Source: an uncultured Pelagibacteraceae bacterium (GTDB lineage: Bacteria > Pseudomonadota > Alphaproteobacteria > Pelagibacterales > Pelagibacteraceae). Taken from it: DNA of 64,000 nucleotides. The notes under the pieces were generated by a model that saw nothing but the letters and a program-made list of their open reading frames with translations, was not told the origin of the DNA and did no database searches. A program made the translations under genes and the position numbers. Positions 11,651 through 22,271 of this stretch are shown here, piece after piece; within the stretch, counting starts at the first letter, position 1; every line of letters starts with the position of its first letter. The stretch covers positions 62,001 through 126,000 of the forward strand of contig CACOQC010000001.1 of the NCBI GenBank assembly GCA_902629215.1, read 5' to 3'.

Positions 11651-12085
11651 CTAGATTGGCTTAAAAATAGCCAAAAATACAACTATAATCAAAATTACAG
11701 TTGGTATTTCATTAATAATTCTAAAAAATTTTGCAGACCTTGTATTTGTAGAGTTTTTTAATGCTATATGACATTTACCTAAATAACTATTATACGCTGA
11801 TAATAAAATTACCAAAACAATTTTTATTTGCATCCAAAATTGAGATAAACTTTCTATTCCATTGAGATGAATTAATATTAATCCAAAAATCCAAGTCAAA
11901 ATCATAGCTGGTCGCATAATGTAAAAGAACAATCTTCTTTCCATCACTTCAAATACATCTGTTATTACTTTTTTATCTTTGTTCTCCACATGATAAACAA
12001 AAATTCTAGGTAGATACAAAAGGCCAGCCATCCAAGAAACAACTGCTATCAAATGTAAACTTTTAAATAATAAATAACTATTCAT
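11651..12085 (-). CDS. hemJ: HemJ-like protoporphyrinogen oxidase (CopD/UPF0093 family)
   Basis: KSLHLIAVVSWMAGLLYLPRIFVYHVE; adjacent to hemH/hemE. Confidence 0.88.
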   Translation of the reverse strand: MNSYLLFKSLHLIAVVSWMAGLLYLPRIFVYHVENKDKKVITDVFEVMERRLFFYIMRPAMILTWIFGLILIHLNGIESLSQFWMQIKIVLVILLSAYNSYLGKCHIALKNSTNTRSAKFFRIINEIPTVILIIVVFLAIFKPI

Positions 12086-13112
12086 AATTTAAACAAGGAC
12101 ATTTTGTAAATTGTTTTGGACATTGTACTTTTGGAGGAAAAAGCTTTCCATTATAACTATAATCTTTTCTATTAATTATTAAGTTAGACATTGCTCTTAT
12201 ATAGCTTTCATTTATCCCAAGGGCTGGAACTCTTGAATAATGTTTACAACCATTTTTATCAGCTAATTCTTTATATTCTATATCTAATTCAACTAAAGTT
12301 TCAGAATGTTCTGATACAAATGCAATGGGAACTAAAACAATATGTTTTCCTAACCTTGAATTTTCTATAATTATTTCTTCGGTAGATGGCCCAATCCACT
12401 TTAATGGTCCAACTCGACTTTGGTAGCTCAATACCCAATCTAAATCTTTAACATCTAAAGACTTAACAATTTTATCAACTGATTGTTCTATTTGCCATTG
12501 ATACGGGTCACCTTTTTTAATATTTTTTTCAGGCAATCCATGTGCAGAAAAAATTAACTTAAAATTCTCTAAATTTTTAATTTTTTTCATTATTAATTCT
12601 TTATGTGCCTGAATAAAATTTTCATCAGTTGGATAACAACAAATGGTGCTTGTTTTCACATTAAAATTATTTTTTTTACAAACATCATTCCATTCCTTTA
12701 TTGAAGAACCCGAGGTTGCTGCTGAATACTGAGGATAAAGTGGCATTAAAATTATTTCTTCTGGATTGTAGTTTTTTACTTCCTTCACAACACCCTCTGC
12801 TCTTGGGTGCCAACATCTCATAACTATGAAACATTTATATTCTGACGAGCTATCATCTTTTTTCAATTTTGATTCTAAAGCAGACGCCTGTTCCTCAGTT
12901 AATTTTAAAATAGGGGATGAGCCTCCTAATTCTTCATAAATTTTTTTTGCTGTTGGTGCTCTTCTATTAGCTATAAGTTTAGCTAAAGGATAGCGTAAAA
13001 AAATAGGTAAATTTAATATTGCTGGATCAAAAAATAAATTAAACAAAAAAGGTTCAACGTTTTCTAGTTTATCAGGACCACCTAAATTAAATAAAATAAT
13101 AGCTTTTCTCAT
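12078..13112 (-). CDS. hemH: Ferrochelatase
   Basis: LFNLGGPDKLENVEPFLFNLF, SAHGLPEKNIKKGDPY. Confidence 0.97.
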   Translation of the reverse strand: MRKAIILFNLGGPDKLENVEPFLFNLFFDPAILNLPIFLRYPLAKLIANRRAPTAKKIYEELGGSSPILKLTEEQASALESKLKKDDSSSEYKCFIVMRCWHPRAEGVVKEVKNYNPEEIILMPLYPQYSAATSGSSIKEWNDVCKKNNFNVKTSTICCYPTDENFIQAHKELIMKKIKNLENFKLIFSAHGLPEKNIKKGDPYQWQIEQSVDKIVKSLDVKDLDWVLSYQSRVGPLKWIGPSTEEIIIENSRLGKHIVLVPIAFVSEHSETLVELDIEYKELADKNGCKHYSRVPALGINESYIRAMSNLIINRKDYSYNGKLFPPKVQCPKQFTKCPCLNYE

Positions 13113-14113
13113 TTGTATTCTTTTACTAATTTTACTAAATATTCCACCATACTTGGATTTGTCTCAGGTAAGACGCCATGTCCAAGATTAAAAATATAAG
13201 GATGGTCCTTAAAAATTTCCAAATATTTCATTGTTTCTTTTTTTAAAGTTTCCTTATCCGTCAATAAAATTTTAGGATCTAATCCACCTTGAACAGGAAT
13301 TTTGATGTTTTTGATTATTTCCTTAGGGTTTGCGTTGTAATCAATACTTATTGCATCTGGTTTAACAATATCACAAAATTCTTTATAGTTTTTGATTTCT
13401 CTAGGAAAACATATTACTGGAACATTTAAAGATTTAACATAGTTTACAAGATTTAAAGTAGGAGTATAAATATAATTCGGTAAATCCTTTTCGTCTAATA
13501 AACCAGCCCAACTATCAAAGATTTGTATTACGTTTGCACCATTATCAATTTGGTTTTTAATATGGATCTTAAGAAACTTTTCAATGATTAATAAAATTCT
13601 GTTAATTAAAAATTCATCTTTAAAAAAATCTTCTTTTAAATTTTTTTTAGGGGATTGTTGATTAATCATATAAACTAATAGAGTCCATGGAGCACCAACA
13701 AAACCAATAGTATTTTTATCTTTTAAAATAGAGTCTGAGCTAACTTTTCTTAAAGCTTTATAAACTCGATGTACTTTTTCAATAAAATCAATTTCATCAA
13801 TTTGGGAGATTTTATCTAAATTTAATTCACCCAATCTAGGTCCAAAATTTTTTTCAAATACTACTTTTTGACCTAATCCATAAGGAAGCATTAAGATATC
13901 AGAAAATATAATTGCTGCATCTAAATTAAATCTTTTTAAAGGTTGTAGAGTTATCTCTGATGATAAATTTTCATTTAAGCATAAATTGATAAAATCAGGA
14001 TTTTTTTTTCTAATTTCTCTAAACTCCGGAAGATATCTTCCAGCTTGTCTCATAATCCATATAGGATTTATTGATGTGTTATTTTCTTTAATTACTTTAT
14101 TAATTAGTGTCAT
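13109..14113 (-). CDS. hemE: Uroporphyrinogen decarboxylase
   Basis: PIWIMRQAGRYLPEFRE, IFSDILMLPYGLGQ, FNLGHGVLPETNP. Confidence 0.98.
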   Translation of the reverse strand: MTLINKVIKENNTSINPIWIMRQAGRYLPEFREIRKKNPDFINLCLNENLSSEITLQPLKRFNLDAAIIFSDILMLPYGLGQKVVFEKNFGPRLGELNLDKISQIDEIDFIEKVHRVYKALRKVSSDSILKDKNTIGFVGAPWTLLVYMINQQSPKKNLKEDFFKDEFLINRILLIIEKFLKIHIKNQIDNGANVIQIFDSWAGLLDEKDLPNYIYTPTLNLVNYVKSLNVPVICFPREIKNYKEFCDIVKPDAISIDYNANPKEIIKNIKIPVQGGLDPKILLTDKETLKKETMKYLEIFKDHPYIFNLGHGVLPETNPSMVEYLVKLVKEYK

Positions 14114-14375
14114 ATATTAAAATATTAATTAATTAGTTGTATTATTAATAGTTTATGTGGATAGTGGTAATTATATTTTATTAACATCTTCTTAACTATT
14201 TATTCATAAATTATTTATTAATTAACTTAACATTTAAAATTTATTCAAACATTTGTATAATTGTTTTCCACTATCCTAAAAATGTTAATAAAACCCTTAT
14301 TTTACAAGGAATTTAATCTAAAAATAAATTTGTTTAATTTTTATTAAATATTACAAAGATATTAACAAGATATAC
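14114..14375. other. Candidate chromosomal replication origin (oriC)
   Basis: Highly AT-rich gap between divergent hemE and ppsR (the same context as Caulobacter Cori); inverted near-repeat GGATAGTGGTAA (14159-14170) / TTTCCACTATCC (14265-14276) overlapping DnaA-box-like CTATCCACA (complement of 14156-14164) and TTTTCCACT (14264-14272). Confidence 0.72.
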
Positions 14376-15206
14376 ATGAGTAATACTTATCAAATATTCT
14401 TAATTTCAGACTCTACCGGTGAGACTTTAGATAGGATCTTTTTATCTTTAAAAGCTCAATTTAAAAATATTGATTATAAAGTAAACTCTTATTCGTTTAC
14501 TAGAACAGAAAACCAAATACTTAAAATACTCGATTTAGCCAAAAACCAGCCCAATTCTATAATTTTATATACTATTGTTGATAATAATTTAGCAAAATTT
14601 TTAGCTAATAATTGTGATGAAAAAAAAATTCCATGTTTTGGAGTTCTTGGTAGTTTAATTCTAAGTTTTTCAAAATTATTCAATCAAAAAGCTTCTCATG
14701 AACCAAGTGGACAGCATGTACTAAATGAGGAGTATTATAATAGAATTGAGGCCATTCAATTTACAATGAATCATGATGATGGAAATTTACTCGGTGATGT
14801 CGAAAAATCTGACATAATACTATTAGGAGTCAGTAGAACAAGTAAGACACCAACATCTATTTATTTAGCTAACAAAGGATATAAGACTACAAATATTCCT
14901 TTAGTAAATAAAAACTCTATCCCTGAAATAATAAAAAAAAACCCACAAAGTTTTTGTATAGTAGGATTAACAACAGAAGCTGAACGGTTGGCTGATGTAA
15001 GAAAAAATAGAATGAACTCATTAAAAGAAAAAAATAACAAAAATTATACAGATTTAGAAAAAATTAAAAAAGAAGTAGAAGAGGCAAAAAGTACATTTAA
15101 AAAATACAAATGGCCAACTATTGATATAACAAGAAAATCTGTTGAAGAAACAGCAGCTTCTATCATCAAGATTCATGAAATTTATATAAATAAGAAAAAA
15201 GGATAA
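14376..15206 (+). CDS. ppsR: Pyruvate,phosphate dikinase/PEP synthase regulatory protein (DUF299 family)
   Basis: FLISDSTGETLDRI, LLGVSRTSKTPTSIYLANKGYKTTNIPLV. Confidence 0.95.
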   Translation: MSNTYQIFLISDSTGETLDRIFLSLKAQFKNIDYKVNSYSFTRTENQILKILDLAKNQPNSIILYTIVDNNLAKFLANNCDEKKIPCFGVLGSLILSFSKLFNQKASHEPSGQHVLNEEYYNRIEAIQFTMNHDDGNLLGDVEKSDIILLGVSRTSKTPTSIYLANKGYKTTNIPLVNKNSIPEIIKKNPQSFCIVGLTTEAERLADVRKNRMNSLKEKNNKNYTDLEKIKKEVEEAKSTFKKYKWPTIDITRKSVEETAASIIKIHEIYINKKKG

Positions 15207-15207
15207 A

Positions 15208-15783
15208 ATGATAATTTTGGCTTCAAAAAGCAAAGTTAGAAAAAAAATTCTTGATGAAAATAATATCATTAGCCAAGTAGTGCCATCAAATGTAGATGAA
15301 GATATCGTAAAGGACAGTCTATTAAAAGAAAAAGCAACCCCTACAATTATTTCAAAGAATTTAGCAGAACTTAAAGCTAATAAAGTCAGTTTAAAGCATG
15401 CAGATAAAATGGTTTTAGGCGCTGATAGTGTAATAGATTTAGAGGGCAAATTAATATCAAAACCAAATGATAGAAGAGAGGCTTTTGATATTCTTAAAAA
15501 ACTTAATGGGAAAAAACATGATTTAGTTAGCTCGGTGTGCATCTCTAAAAATGGGACAATGGTTTGGAACTATTCAGATAAGGCAACGCTTTCCATGAAA
15601 GAATTTAGTGATGAAGATTTACAAAAATATTTATCTAGAATATCTGATGAAGCACTTTATGCTTATAATGTTTACCAAATAGAGGGCGAGGGTAGAAATT
15701 TGTTTGAAAATATAGAAGGGGATGAAGATACAATTATGGGGTTACCTGTAAAAAAAATTAAAGAATATATAGGCTCATTATAA
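15208..15783 (+). CDS. maf: Maf-like nucleotide pyrophosphatase
   Basis: ILASKSKVRKKIL, VLGADSVIDLEGKLISKP, GDEDTIMGLPV. Confidence 0.93.
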   Translation: MIILASKSKVRKKILDENNIISQVVPSNVDEDIVKDSLLKEKATPTIISKNLAELKANKVSLKHADKMVLGADSVIDLEGKLISKPNDRREAFDILKKLNGKKHDLVSSVCISKNGTMVWNYSDKATLSMKEFSDEDLQKYLSRISDEALYAYNVYQIEGEGRNLFENIEGDEDTIMGLPVKKIKEYIGSL

Positions 15784-16574
15784 TGAAAAAATATTTTGTA
15801 ATTGGAAACCCCATTGATCATTCATTGTCACCTCAGCTCCATAATTACTGGTTGAAGAAAAATAATATAAATGGAGTTTATGATAAGAAAAAATTAAATA
15901 GTAATAATTTAAAAGATTTAGTTTTAAGAATTAAAAATAATGAAATTAATGGGCTTAATATAACTGTTCCATTTAAGAATGAAATTATTCCTTATTTGGA
16001 TGAATTAAGTAATGAGTCCAAAAGTACTCAATCAGTCAATACGATTTATTTATATAGAGATAAAATCATTGGACATAACACTGACATTGATGGATTTGAG
16101 CTTGCCATTAAAAATGCAGAGTATGAAGTAAATGGAAAGAAAATTTTGATATTAGGAGCTGGGGGCGTGGTCCCATCTATTATATTTGCTTTAAACAAAA
16201 TGGGAGCTTCAGAAATAATTTTGTCAAATAGGACTAAACATAAAGCTGAAGCTTTAAAAAAATTATTCAAAAATTTATCAGTTGTTGATTGGGGTCAGAT
16301 TCCATATTTTGATATGATTGTTAATGCAACCAGTTTAGGTTTAAACAACAATGAAAATATTAATTTAGATTTTTCAAAAATTGAAAAAGAAAAGCTTTTT
16401 TTTGATGTAATTTATAACCCTAAAGAAACAAATTTTTTAAAAAATGCTAGAGTATTAGGAAATAAAACAGAAAATGGAAAAAAAATGTTTATTTATCAAG
16501 CTGCAGCTGCTTTTAAAATTTGGCATAATATTTATCCACAAATTGATAATGAAGTTAACAAGCTTTTAGATTGA
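15783..16574 (+). CDS. aroE: Shikimate dehydrogenase
   Basis: VIGNPIDHSLSPQLHNYWL, GLNITVPFKNEIIPYLDE, LGAGGVVPSI. Confidence 0.96.
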   Translation: MKKYFVIGNPIDHSLSPQLHNYWLKKNNINGVYDKKKLNSNNLKDLVLRIKNNEINGLNITVPFKNEIIPYLDELSNESKSTQSVNTIYLYRDKIIGHNTDIDGFELAIKNAEYEVNGKKILILGAGGVVPSIIFALNKMGASEIILSNRTKHKAEALKKLFKNLSVVDWGQIPYFDMIVNATSLGLNNNENINLDFSKIEKEKLFFDVIYNPKETNFLKNARVLGNKTENGKKMFIYQAAAAFKIWHNIYPQIDNEVNKLLD

Positions 16575-17140
16575 TGAAAAGAATTGGAATTTTAGGGGGC
16601 ATTGGATCAGGCAAAAGTTACATTGCTCAAATATTCGGATGTCCAGTTTTTAATGCAGATAAAGAAGTTGGCTACCTATATAAAAAAGATAAAAAAATTT
16701 TTGATAAATTAAAAAAATCTTTACCAAAATATTTTAACAAATTTCCAGTAAATAAGGATGATGTTACGAGAGCAATATTAGATAAAGATCAAAATTTAAA
16801 AAAAATTATAGAAATCATTCATTTAGAAATTAGAAAAAAAATGAATAAATTTTTAAAAAAAAATAAAAATATGAAGTTTGTAATTTTAGATATTCCACTT
16901 TTGTTAGAAAATAAAATTAATCGAAAAGGTGACATTCTTGTTTTTGTAGACTCAAAAAAAAAAGATGTTTTAAAAAGATTAAAAAAAAGAAGAAATTTTA
17001 ATTTAAAAATATTAAAAAAATTTCAAAATATTCAACTTTCACTTGATTATAAGAAAAAAAAATCAAAATTTATTATAAAAAATGATTTTACTAAAAAGAC
17101 AGCCACAAAATATGTTAAACATATCCTAAAACAAATTTAA
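16574..17140 (+). CDS. coaE: Dephospho-CoA kinase
   Basis: RIGILGGIGSGKSYIAQIFG, FNADKEVGYLY; ATG at 16574 one codon inside the ORF. Confidence 0.9.
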   Translation: MKRIGILGGIGSGKSYIAQIFGCPVFNADKEVGYLYKKDKKIFDKLKKSLPKYFNKFPVNKDDVTRAILDKDQNLKKIIEIIHLEIRKKMNKFLKKNKNMKFVILDIPLLLENKINRKGDILVFVDSKKKDVLKRLKKRRNFNLKILKKFQNIQLSLDYKKKKSKFIIKNDFTKKTATKYVKHILKQI

Positions 17141-17142
17141 CA

Positions 17143-17808
17143 ATGAAAGAAATAGTTCTCGATACTGAAACTACTGGTCTAAATGTAAGAGATGGGCACA
17201 GAATTGTAGAAATAGGATGCTTAGAATTAGAAAATTTAATTCCAACAAAGAAAAAATTTCATTGTTATCTTAATCCTGAAAGAAAAGTATCTGAAAAGGC
17301 ACTAGAAGTTCATGGTTACACAGATGAATTTTTATCAAACAAAAAAAAATTTATTGAAGTCGTTGATGAATTTTTATCTTTTATTAAAGATAAAAGACTT
17401 ATAATTCATAATGCAGAATTTGATTTGTCACATTTGAATAATGAATTAAAAATTTTAGGAAGAGATCAAATTAATAACGAAATAATTGACACGCTTGTCC
17501 TTGCTCGAGAAAAATTTCCAGGAGCATCATCAAGCTTAGATGCCCTGTGTAAACGATATAGAATTGATAATTCTAAAAGGACTCAGCACACTGCTTTAAT
17601 TGATTGTGATTTATTAGCTAAAGTATATATTAATTTAACTGATCAAAAAGAACCAACTCTAGATTTTAATTTAACTGAAGATAAAACTGAAATTGCTAAA
17701 TTTAAAAGTAATTTATATTGTAAAAAAGTTGTTCAATTAAATGATAAAGAAATTCAACTTCATAAAGAATATTTAAAAACAAGTCTTAAAAAAAATTTTT
17801 TTAATTAA
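17143..17808 (+). CDS. dnaQ: DNA polymerase III epsilon subunit (3'-5' exonuclease)
   Basis: EIVLDTETTGLNVRDGHRIVEIGCLEL, HNAEFDLSHLN. Confidence 0.96.
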   Translation: MKEIVLDTETTGLNVRDGHRIVEIGCLELENLIPTKKKFHCYLNPERKVSEKALEVHGYTDEFLSNKKKFIEVVDEFLSFIKDKRLIIHNAEFDLSHLNNELKILGRDQINNEIIDTLVLAREKFPGASSSLDALCKRYRIDNSKRTQHTALIDCDLLAKVYINLTDQKEPTLDFNLTEDKTEIAKFKSNLYCKKVVQLNDKEIQLHKEYLKTSLKKNFFN

Positions 17809-18223
17809 ACCTTTCATTATAAAGTTTAACGAAGTCTATTTTTTTTTCTAATTTAATAGAAGGATGGCCAGAATTATGAACTAAATTTAAAAAAGCTGTT
17901 TCGAGTTTTGGATAAATTTCAGTTTGAACATCACATAGTATTATTTTCTCTAAATCTTTTTTATCTTTTATTTCATCATTAACCTTAATTATGGTTGCAT
18001 AAATTATCTCAAAATAAGATTTTTTTTCATTGGCCTCAACATCACTAAATTTTAATGATGTATTTACCTCTATAAGTTTATCTTTAAGAGCTTTTGAAGT
18101 TATATCTATGTTAAGGTTATATTTAGAAATATTATCTTTAACGAATAAATATGTTTCAACATTTGGCGTTTCACTTGATAAATCTTTTATGTATTGTGCA
18201 AGTATTTTAAATTTTTCTGTCAT
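17801..18223 (-). CDS. secB: Protein-export chaperone SecB
   Basis: SecB-like N-terminus (ILAQYIKDLSSETPN), conserved position next to dnaQ. Confidence 0.85.
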   Translation of the reverse strand: MTEKFKILAQYIKDLSSETPNVETYLFVKDNISKYNLNIDITSKALKDKLIEVNTSLKFSDVEANEKKSYFEIIYATIIKVNDEIKDKKDLEKIILCDVQTEIYPKLETAFLNLVHNSGHPSIKLEKKIDFVKLYNERFN

Positions 18224-18632
18224 TGTTATCGTCTATGTCTTCAAACTCACCTTCTATATAAGGTTTTTTAATTGTTGTCTCTTTTTTAAATTTTTTTAAA
18301 AATTTCCCAAAAAATAATTTTCTTGTTAATGGAAAGATTAATAAAAAACCTAAAAAGTCTGTAGCAAAACCTGGTAATATTAGCAACAAAGCTGCAAAAG
18401 CAATCGCAGCACCTGAAATTATTTCATAAGCAGGAACTTCATTTTTTATTAATTGTGAGAAACCTGATTTAAGCGTGTTTAATCCCTCGTATCTTGCATA
18501 AATGACCCCAATTATTGCGGTAATGAATATTAAAGAAATCGTATTAAACGCACCAATTTGGGAACCAATTTTAATAAAAAGGTAAATTTCAACTATTGGG
18601 ATTAAAATTATTGTTAATATTACTGTGTTCAT
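18207..18632 (-). CDS. fxsA: FxsA family membrane protein
   Basis: PIVEIYLFIKIGSQIGAFNTI, ALLLILPGFATDFLGFLL. Confidence 0.88.
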   Translation of the reverse strand: MNTVILTIILIPIVEIYLFIKIGSQIGAFNTISLIFITAIIGVIYARYEGLNTLKSGFSQLIKNEVPAYEIISGAAIAFAALLLILPGFATDFLGFLLIFPLTRKLFFGKFLKKFKKETTIKKPYIEGEFEDIDDNNDRKI

Positions 18633-18690
18633 TTGTCTTTAATGTAATTGCTAGTTGAAATTATTCAACATAGTAATTAAGTTATTTCCT

Positions 18691-19287
18691 ATGAATTATA
18701 GTTTCGAATATATCGACATAATATTACTTGCGATGATTGCTGGATTTATTTTTTTAAGATTGAGAGGAATTTTAGGAAAAAGAACTGGGCATGAAGGAAA
18801 ATCCTTTACTCAATTTGAAGAGATAGTGAAAAATGTTAATTCAGAAGTTAACAATAATCGTGTTAAAGTTTTTGATGAAAATGCACAAAAAGAATTTCTC
18901 AAAGGTGCTAAAATTGCTTATGAAACCATAATTACTGATTTTAGTGATGATGATAATAAATTGATTAAGAGCAAACCTTTGCTAAGTAAAAAAATACAGG
19001 ACCAATTTAATGAAGCTCTAAAAGAAAGAAACAAAAGGGGACACTTTGCTGAAATAACTTTTATTGGTGTTAATTCGGCTGACATTAAAGAACATAAAAA
19101 CGTCAACAGTATCTTAAAAGTTACGGTTGATTTTGTAGGTGAGGTTATAACTTGTATTCGAGATAAAGATAAAAAAATTATATCTGGCGATCCTGAAAAA
19201 ACAAAAAAGATATACGACACTTGGGTTTTTTCTAGAGATACAAAATCTAATAATCCTAATTGGCTTTTAGTTGATATATTAACTTAA
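18691..19287 (+). CDS. Tim44/TimA-like domain protein
   Basis: DIILLAMIAGFIFLRLRGILGKRTGHEG plus Tim44-like C-domain; ATG at 18691 preferred over the upstream TTG at 18655. Confidence 0.85.
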   Translation: MNYSFEYIDIILLAMIAGFIFLRLRGILGKRTGHEGKSFTQFEEIVKNVNSEVNNNRVKVFDENAQKEFLKGAKIAYETIITDFSDDDNKLIKSKPLLSKKIQDQFNEALKERNKRGHFAEITFIGVNSADIKEHKNVNSILKVTVDFVGEVITCIRDKDKKIISGDPEKTKKIYDTWVFSRDTKSNNPNWLLVDILT

Positions 19288-19701
19288 TTGAATAAAAAAA
19301 TTTCAGATAAAGATCTTAAGGATTGGGAAGCTTTTTTATCAAGCAACGAAAATTTACCTGATAAAGACTCCAATTCTACTAAAAGAGAAAAAATAAAAAC
19401 TTATACTTTTGATTTACATGGTTTTTCTCTTGAGGATGCAAATAAAAAAATAGGAGAGTTAATAAATAAATCCTATGAAATAGGAGTAAGAAAATTAGTT
19501 ATAATAACTGGGAAAGGTATCCACTCAGATAATGAAAAAAATCCTTATGTATCAAAAGAATTTGGTAAATTAAAATATTCAGTTCCTGATTATATTAAAA
19601 AAAATGATCAACTTATGAATAAAATAACCAATATTGAAGATGCAGATATTGAGGATGGAGGGTCAGGAGCTATTTATATTAATTTGAAAAAAAAATTATA
19701 A
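19288..19701 (+). CDS. Smr domain protein
   Basis: [36 protein letters not shown]. Confidence 0.88.
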   Translation: MNKKISDKDLKDWEAFLSSNENLPDKDSNSTKREKIKTYTFDLHGFSLEDANKKIGELINKSYEIGVRKLVIITGKGIHSDNEKNPYVSKEFGKLKYSVPDYIKKNDQLMNKITNIEDADIEDGGSGAIYINLKKKL

Positions 19702-21069
19702 AATAAATTTTGATAAATCAGTATCTTTAACTAAATTATCAAGATTTTTGCTAATATAATCTTTGTTAATAATAATTTTTTCGCCTGATCTATCTGTTGC
19801 TGTGAAACTTATATCATCTAATATTTTTTCAATAATTGTATGAAGTCTTCTTGCACCAATATTTTCAACTGTTGCATTTACCTCGGATGCAATATTTGCA
19901 ATTGCGTCTATACCATCGTCAGAAAATTCCAAATCAACATTTTCAGTTTTTAATAATGCAACATATTGTTTAATCAAACTGTAGTCAGGTTCTTTTAATA
20001 TTCTTTTAAAATCCTCACTTGTTAGAGCTTCTAGCTCAACTCTGATAGGAAGTCTTCCTTGCAGTTCTGGTAACAAATCTGAGGGTTTAGCAAGTTGGAA
20101 AGCACCAGAGGCAATAAATAAAATATGGTCAGTTTTAATTGGTCCGTATTTAGTGTTTACAGTTGTACCTTCAATTAATGGAAGTAAATCTCTTTGAACC
20201 CCTTCTCTAGAAACATCACCACCAACTCTATCAGTTCTACCTGAAATTTTATCTATCTCATCTAAAAAAACTATCCCATTGTTTTCTGTAGAGGTTTTGG
20301 CAGCTTTAATTATTTTATCTTGTTCAATTAATTTGTCTGACTCATCATTTATTAAAATTTCATGAGACTCTTTTACAGTCATTTTTTTCTTTTTTTCTTT
20401 TGCACCCATTGATTTACCAAGCATCTCACCAATATTTATCATGCCAACATTTGCACCTGGCATTCCTGGTATCTCAAAAGAAGTATTGTTTCCTCCTGTA
20501 TCGTTTACAGCAATTTCAATTTCATTATCATCAAGATCACCATTTCGCAGTCTTTTTCTAAAACTTTCTCTAGTAGCCAAACTTGCTTTTTTACCAACTA
20601 ATGCATCTAAAACTTTTTCTTCAGCTAATTTTTGGGCTTTTGCATAAACTTCTTTTCTTTTTTTAACTTTTTCCATTGAAATAGCTATTTCAATTAAATC
20701 TCTTATAATTTGTTCCACATCTCTTCCAACGTACCCAACCTCTGTGAATCTTGTTGCTTCAACTTTTACAAATGGGGCTTCTGCTAGTTTTGATAAACGT
20801 CTAGATATCTCTGTTTTCCCAACTCCTGTTGGTCCAATCATTAAAATATTCTTTGGTAAAACTTCATTTTTCATTTCTCCTTCTAAAGCCTGTCTTCTCC
20901 ATCTATTTCTTAATGCTACAGCTACAGCTTTTTTTGCTTTATTTTGACCAACTACAAATCTATCTAGTTCAGAAACTATTTCTCGTGGAGAAAGCGAGCT
21001 TCCTACTGAAGAATTTGATTTTTGTTCTTTTCCTTTAGGATGCAATTTTGTTACGTTTGAATTATCCAT
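19696..21069 (-). CDS. hslU: ATP-dependent protease ATPase subunit HslU
   Basis: [56 protein letters not shown]. Confidence 0.98.
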   Translation of the reverse strand: MDNSNVTKLHPKGKEQKSNSSVGSSLSPREIVSELDRFVVGQNKAKKAVAVALRNRWRRQALEGEMKNEVLPKNILMIGPTGVGKTEISRRLSKLAEAPFVKVEATRFTEVGYVGRDVEQIIRDLIEIAISMEKVKKRKEVYAKAQKLAEEKVLDALVGKKASLATRESFRKRLRNGDLDDNEIEIAVNDTGGNNTSFEIPGMPGANVGMINIGEMLGKSMGAKEKKKKMTVKESHEILINDESDKLIEQDKIIKAAKTSTENNGIVFLDEIDKISGRTDRVGGDVSREGVQRDLLPLIEGTTVNTKYGPIKTDHILFIASGAFQLAKPSDLLPELQGRLPIRVELEALTSEDFKRILKEPDYSLIKQYVALLKTENVDLEFSDDGIDAIANIASEVNATVENIGARRLHTIIEKILDDISFTATDRSGEKIIINKDYISKNLDNLVKDTDLSKFIL

Positions 21070-21584
21070 TATATTTTTTCAGTTTTGATATTATTATTTG
21101 TAAAAACACATATCTCTGAAGCTACCTCAATTGCTTTTTTTGCAAGTTGTTCAGCACTCATATCAGTTCCCATTAAAACTTTTCCAGCAGCTAAAGCATA
21201 ATTTCCACCTGAACCAATACCAATTACATCACCTTCAGGTTCTAAAACATCTCCAGTGCCTGAGATAATGTAACTATTTTCTTTATCACCAACAGCCATT
21301 AAAGCTTCTAGTCGTCTTAAGTATTTGTCTGTTCTCCAATCTTTGGCTAATTCTACAGCAGCTCTTGATAAGTTACCCGCATGCTTTTCTAATTTTGCTT
21401 CCAACCTTTCAAATAATGTTAAGGCATCTGCTGTAGATCCTGCAAATCCAGCAACAACACCTCTTTTTTCAATTTTTCTAACCTTTGAAGCAGTACTCTT
21501 AACAACTGTATTACCCATACTTACTTGGCCATCACCAGCCACTACTACTTCATTATTTTTTCTAACCAATACAATTGTTGTCAT
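21069..21584 (-). CDS. hslV: ATP-dependent protease peptidase subunit HslV
   Basis: [39 protein letters not shown]. Confidence 0.98.
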   Translation of the reverse strand: MTTIVLVRKNNEVVVAGDGQVSMGNTVVKSTASKVRKIEKRGVVAGFAGSTADALTLFERLEAKLEKHAGNLSRAAVELAKDWRTDKYLRRLEALMAVGDKENSYIISGTGDVLEPEGDVIGIGSGGNYALAAGKVLMGTDMSAEQLAKKAIEVASEICVFTNNNIKTEKI

Positions 21585-21675
21585 AGCTTATAAATGGATA
21601 CTAATTTAAATAGTTCAAGCCCAGGTTTAGTATTATTGCCATAATTGAATAATATATGTATACCTGTTTTTAATT

Positions 21676-22266
21676 ATGAAGCGTAAAGGGAAAATAAGCA
21701 GGAAAACTAAAGAGACTAGCATCAGTGTAGATTTAAATATTGATGGTAAGGGAAAATATAAAATTGATACTGGGATTGGTTTTTTAAACCACATGCTAGA
21801 ACAGCTTTCAAAACATTCATCTATAGATATGAATATTAAAGCTAAAGGCGACACGCATATCGACTTGCATCATACTACTGAAGATACAGGTATTGCGATT
21901 GGGGAGGCATTGAAAAAAGCTTCAAAAAAATTTATTGGAATAAGAAGATACGCACATGCAATGATTCCTATGGATGAAACACTAACAAGAGTAGCTATCG
22001 ATGTTTCAAATAGACCTTATTTAATTTGGAAAGTTAACCTTAAAGTAGAAAAGCTTGGAGAAATGGATACAGAATTATTCAAAGAGTGGTTTCAGGCTTT
22101 TTCTCAAGCAGCTGGAATTACTTTACATGTTGAAAATATTTATGGTGACAATAGCCATCACATTATTGAGTCTTGTTTCAAAGGTTTAGCAAGATCCTTA
22201 AGAACTGCATTGGAAATGGACCCAAGGAATAAAAAAACAATTCCTTCTACCAAAGGTTCTTTATAA
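21676..22266 (+). CDS. hisB: Imidazoleglycerol-phosphate dehydratase
   Basis: [33 protein letters not shown]. Confidence 0.97.
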   Translation: MKRKGKISRKTKETSISVDLNIDGKGKYKIDTGIGFLNHMLEQLSKHSSIDMNIKAKGDTHIDLHHTTEDTGIAIGEALKKASKKFIGIRRYAHAMIPMDETLTRVAIDVSNRPYLIWKVNLKVEKLGEMDTELFKEWFQAFSQAAGITLHVENIYGDNSHHIIESCFKGLARSLRTALEMDPRNKKTIPSTKGSL

Positions 22267-22271
22267 GTTTA

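Noticed and set aside
14221-14241. CtrA-type TTAA-N7-TTAA site in the candidate origin
   Set aside because: Several TTAA motifs occur but none at exact N7 spacing; expected by chance in such AT-rich DNA.
15054-15542. 162-aa minus-strand ORF opposite maf
   Set aside because: Antisense to a clear Maf protein; low-complexity F/S-rich translation typical of reverse-strand AT-rich coding DNA.
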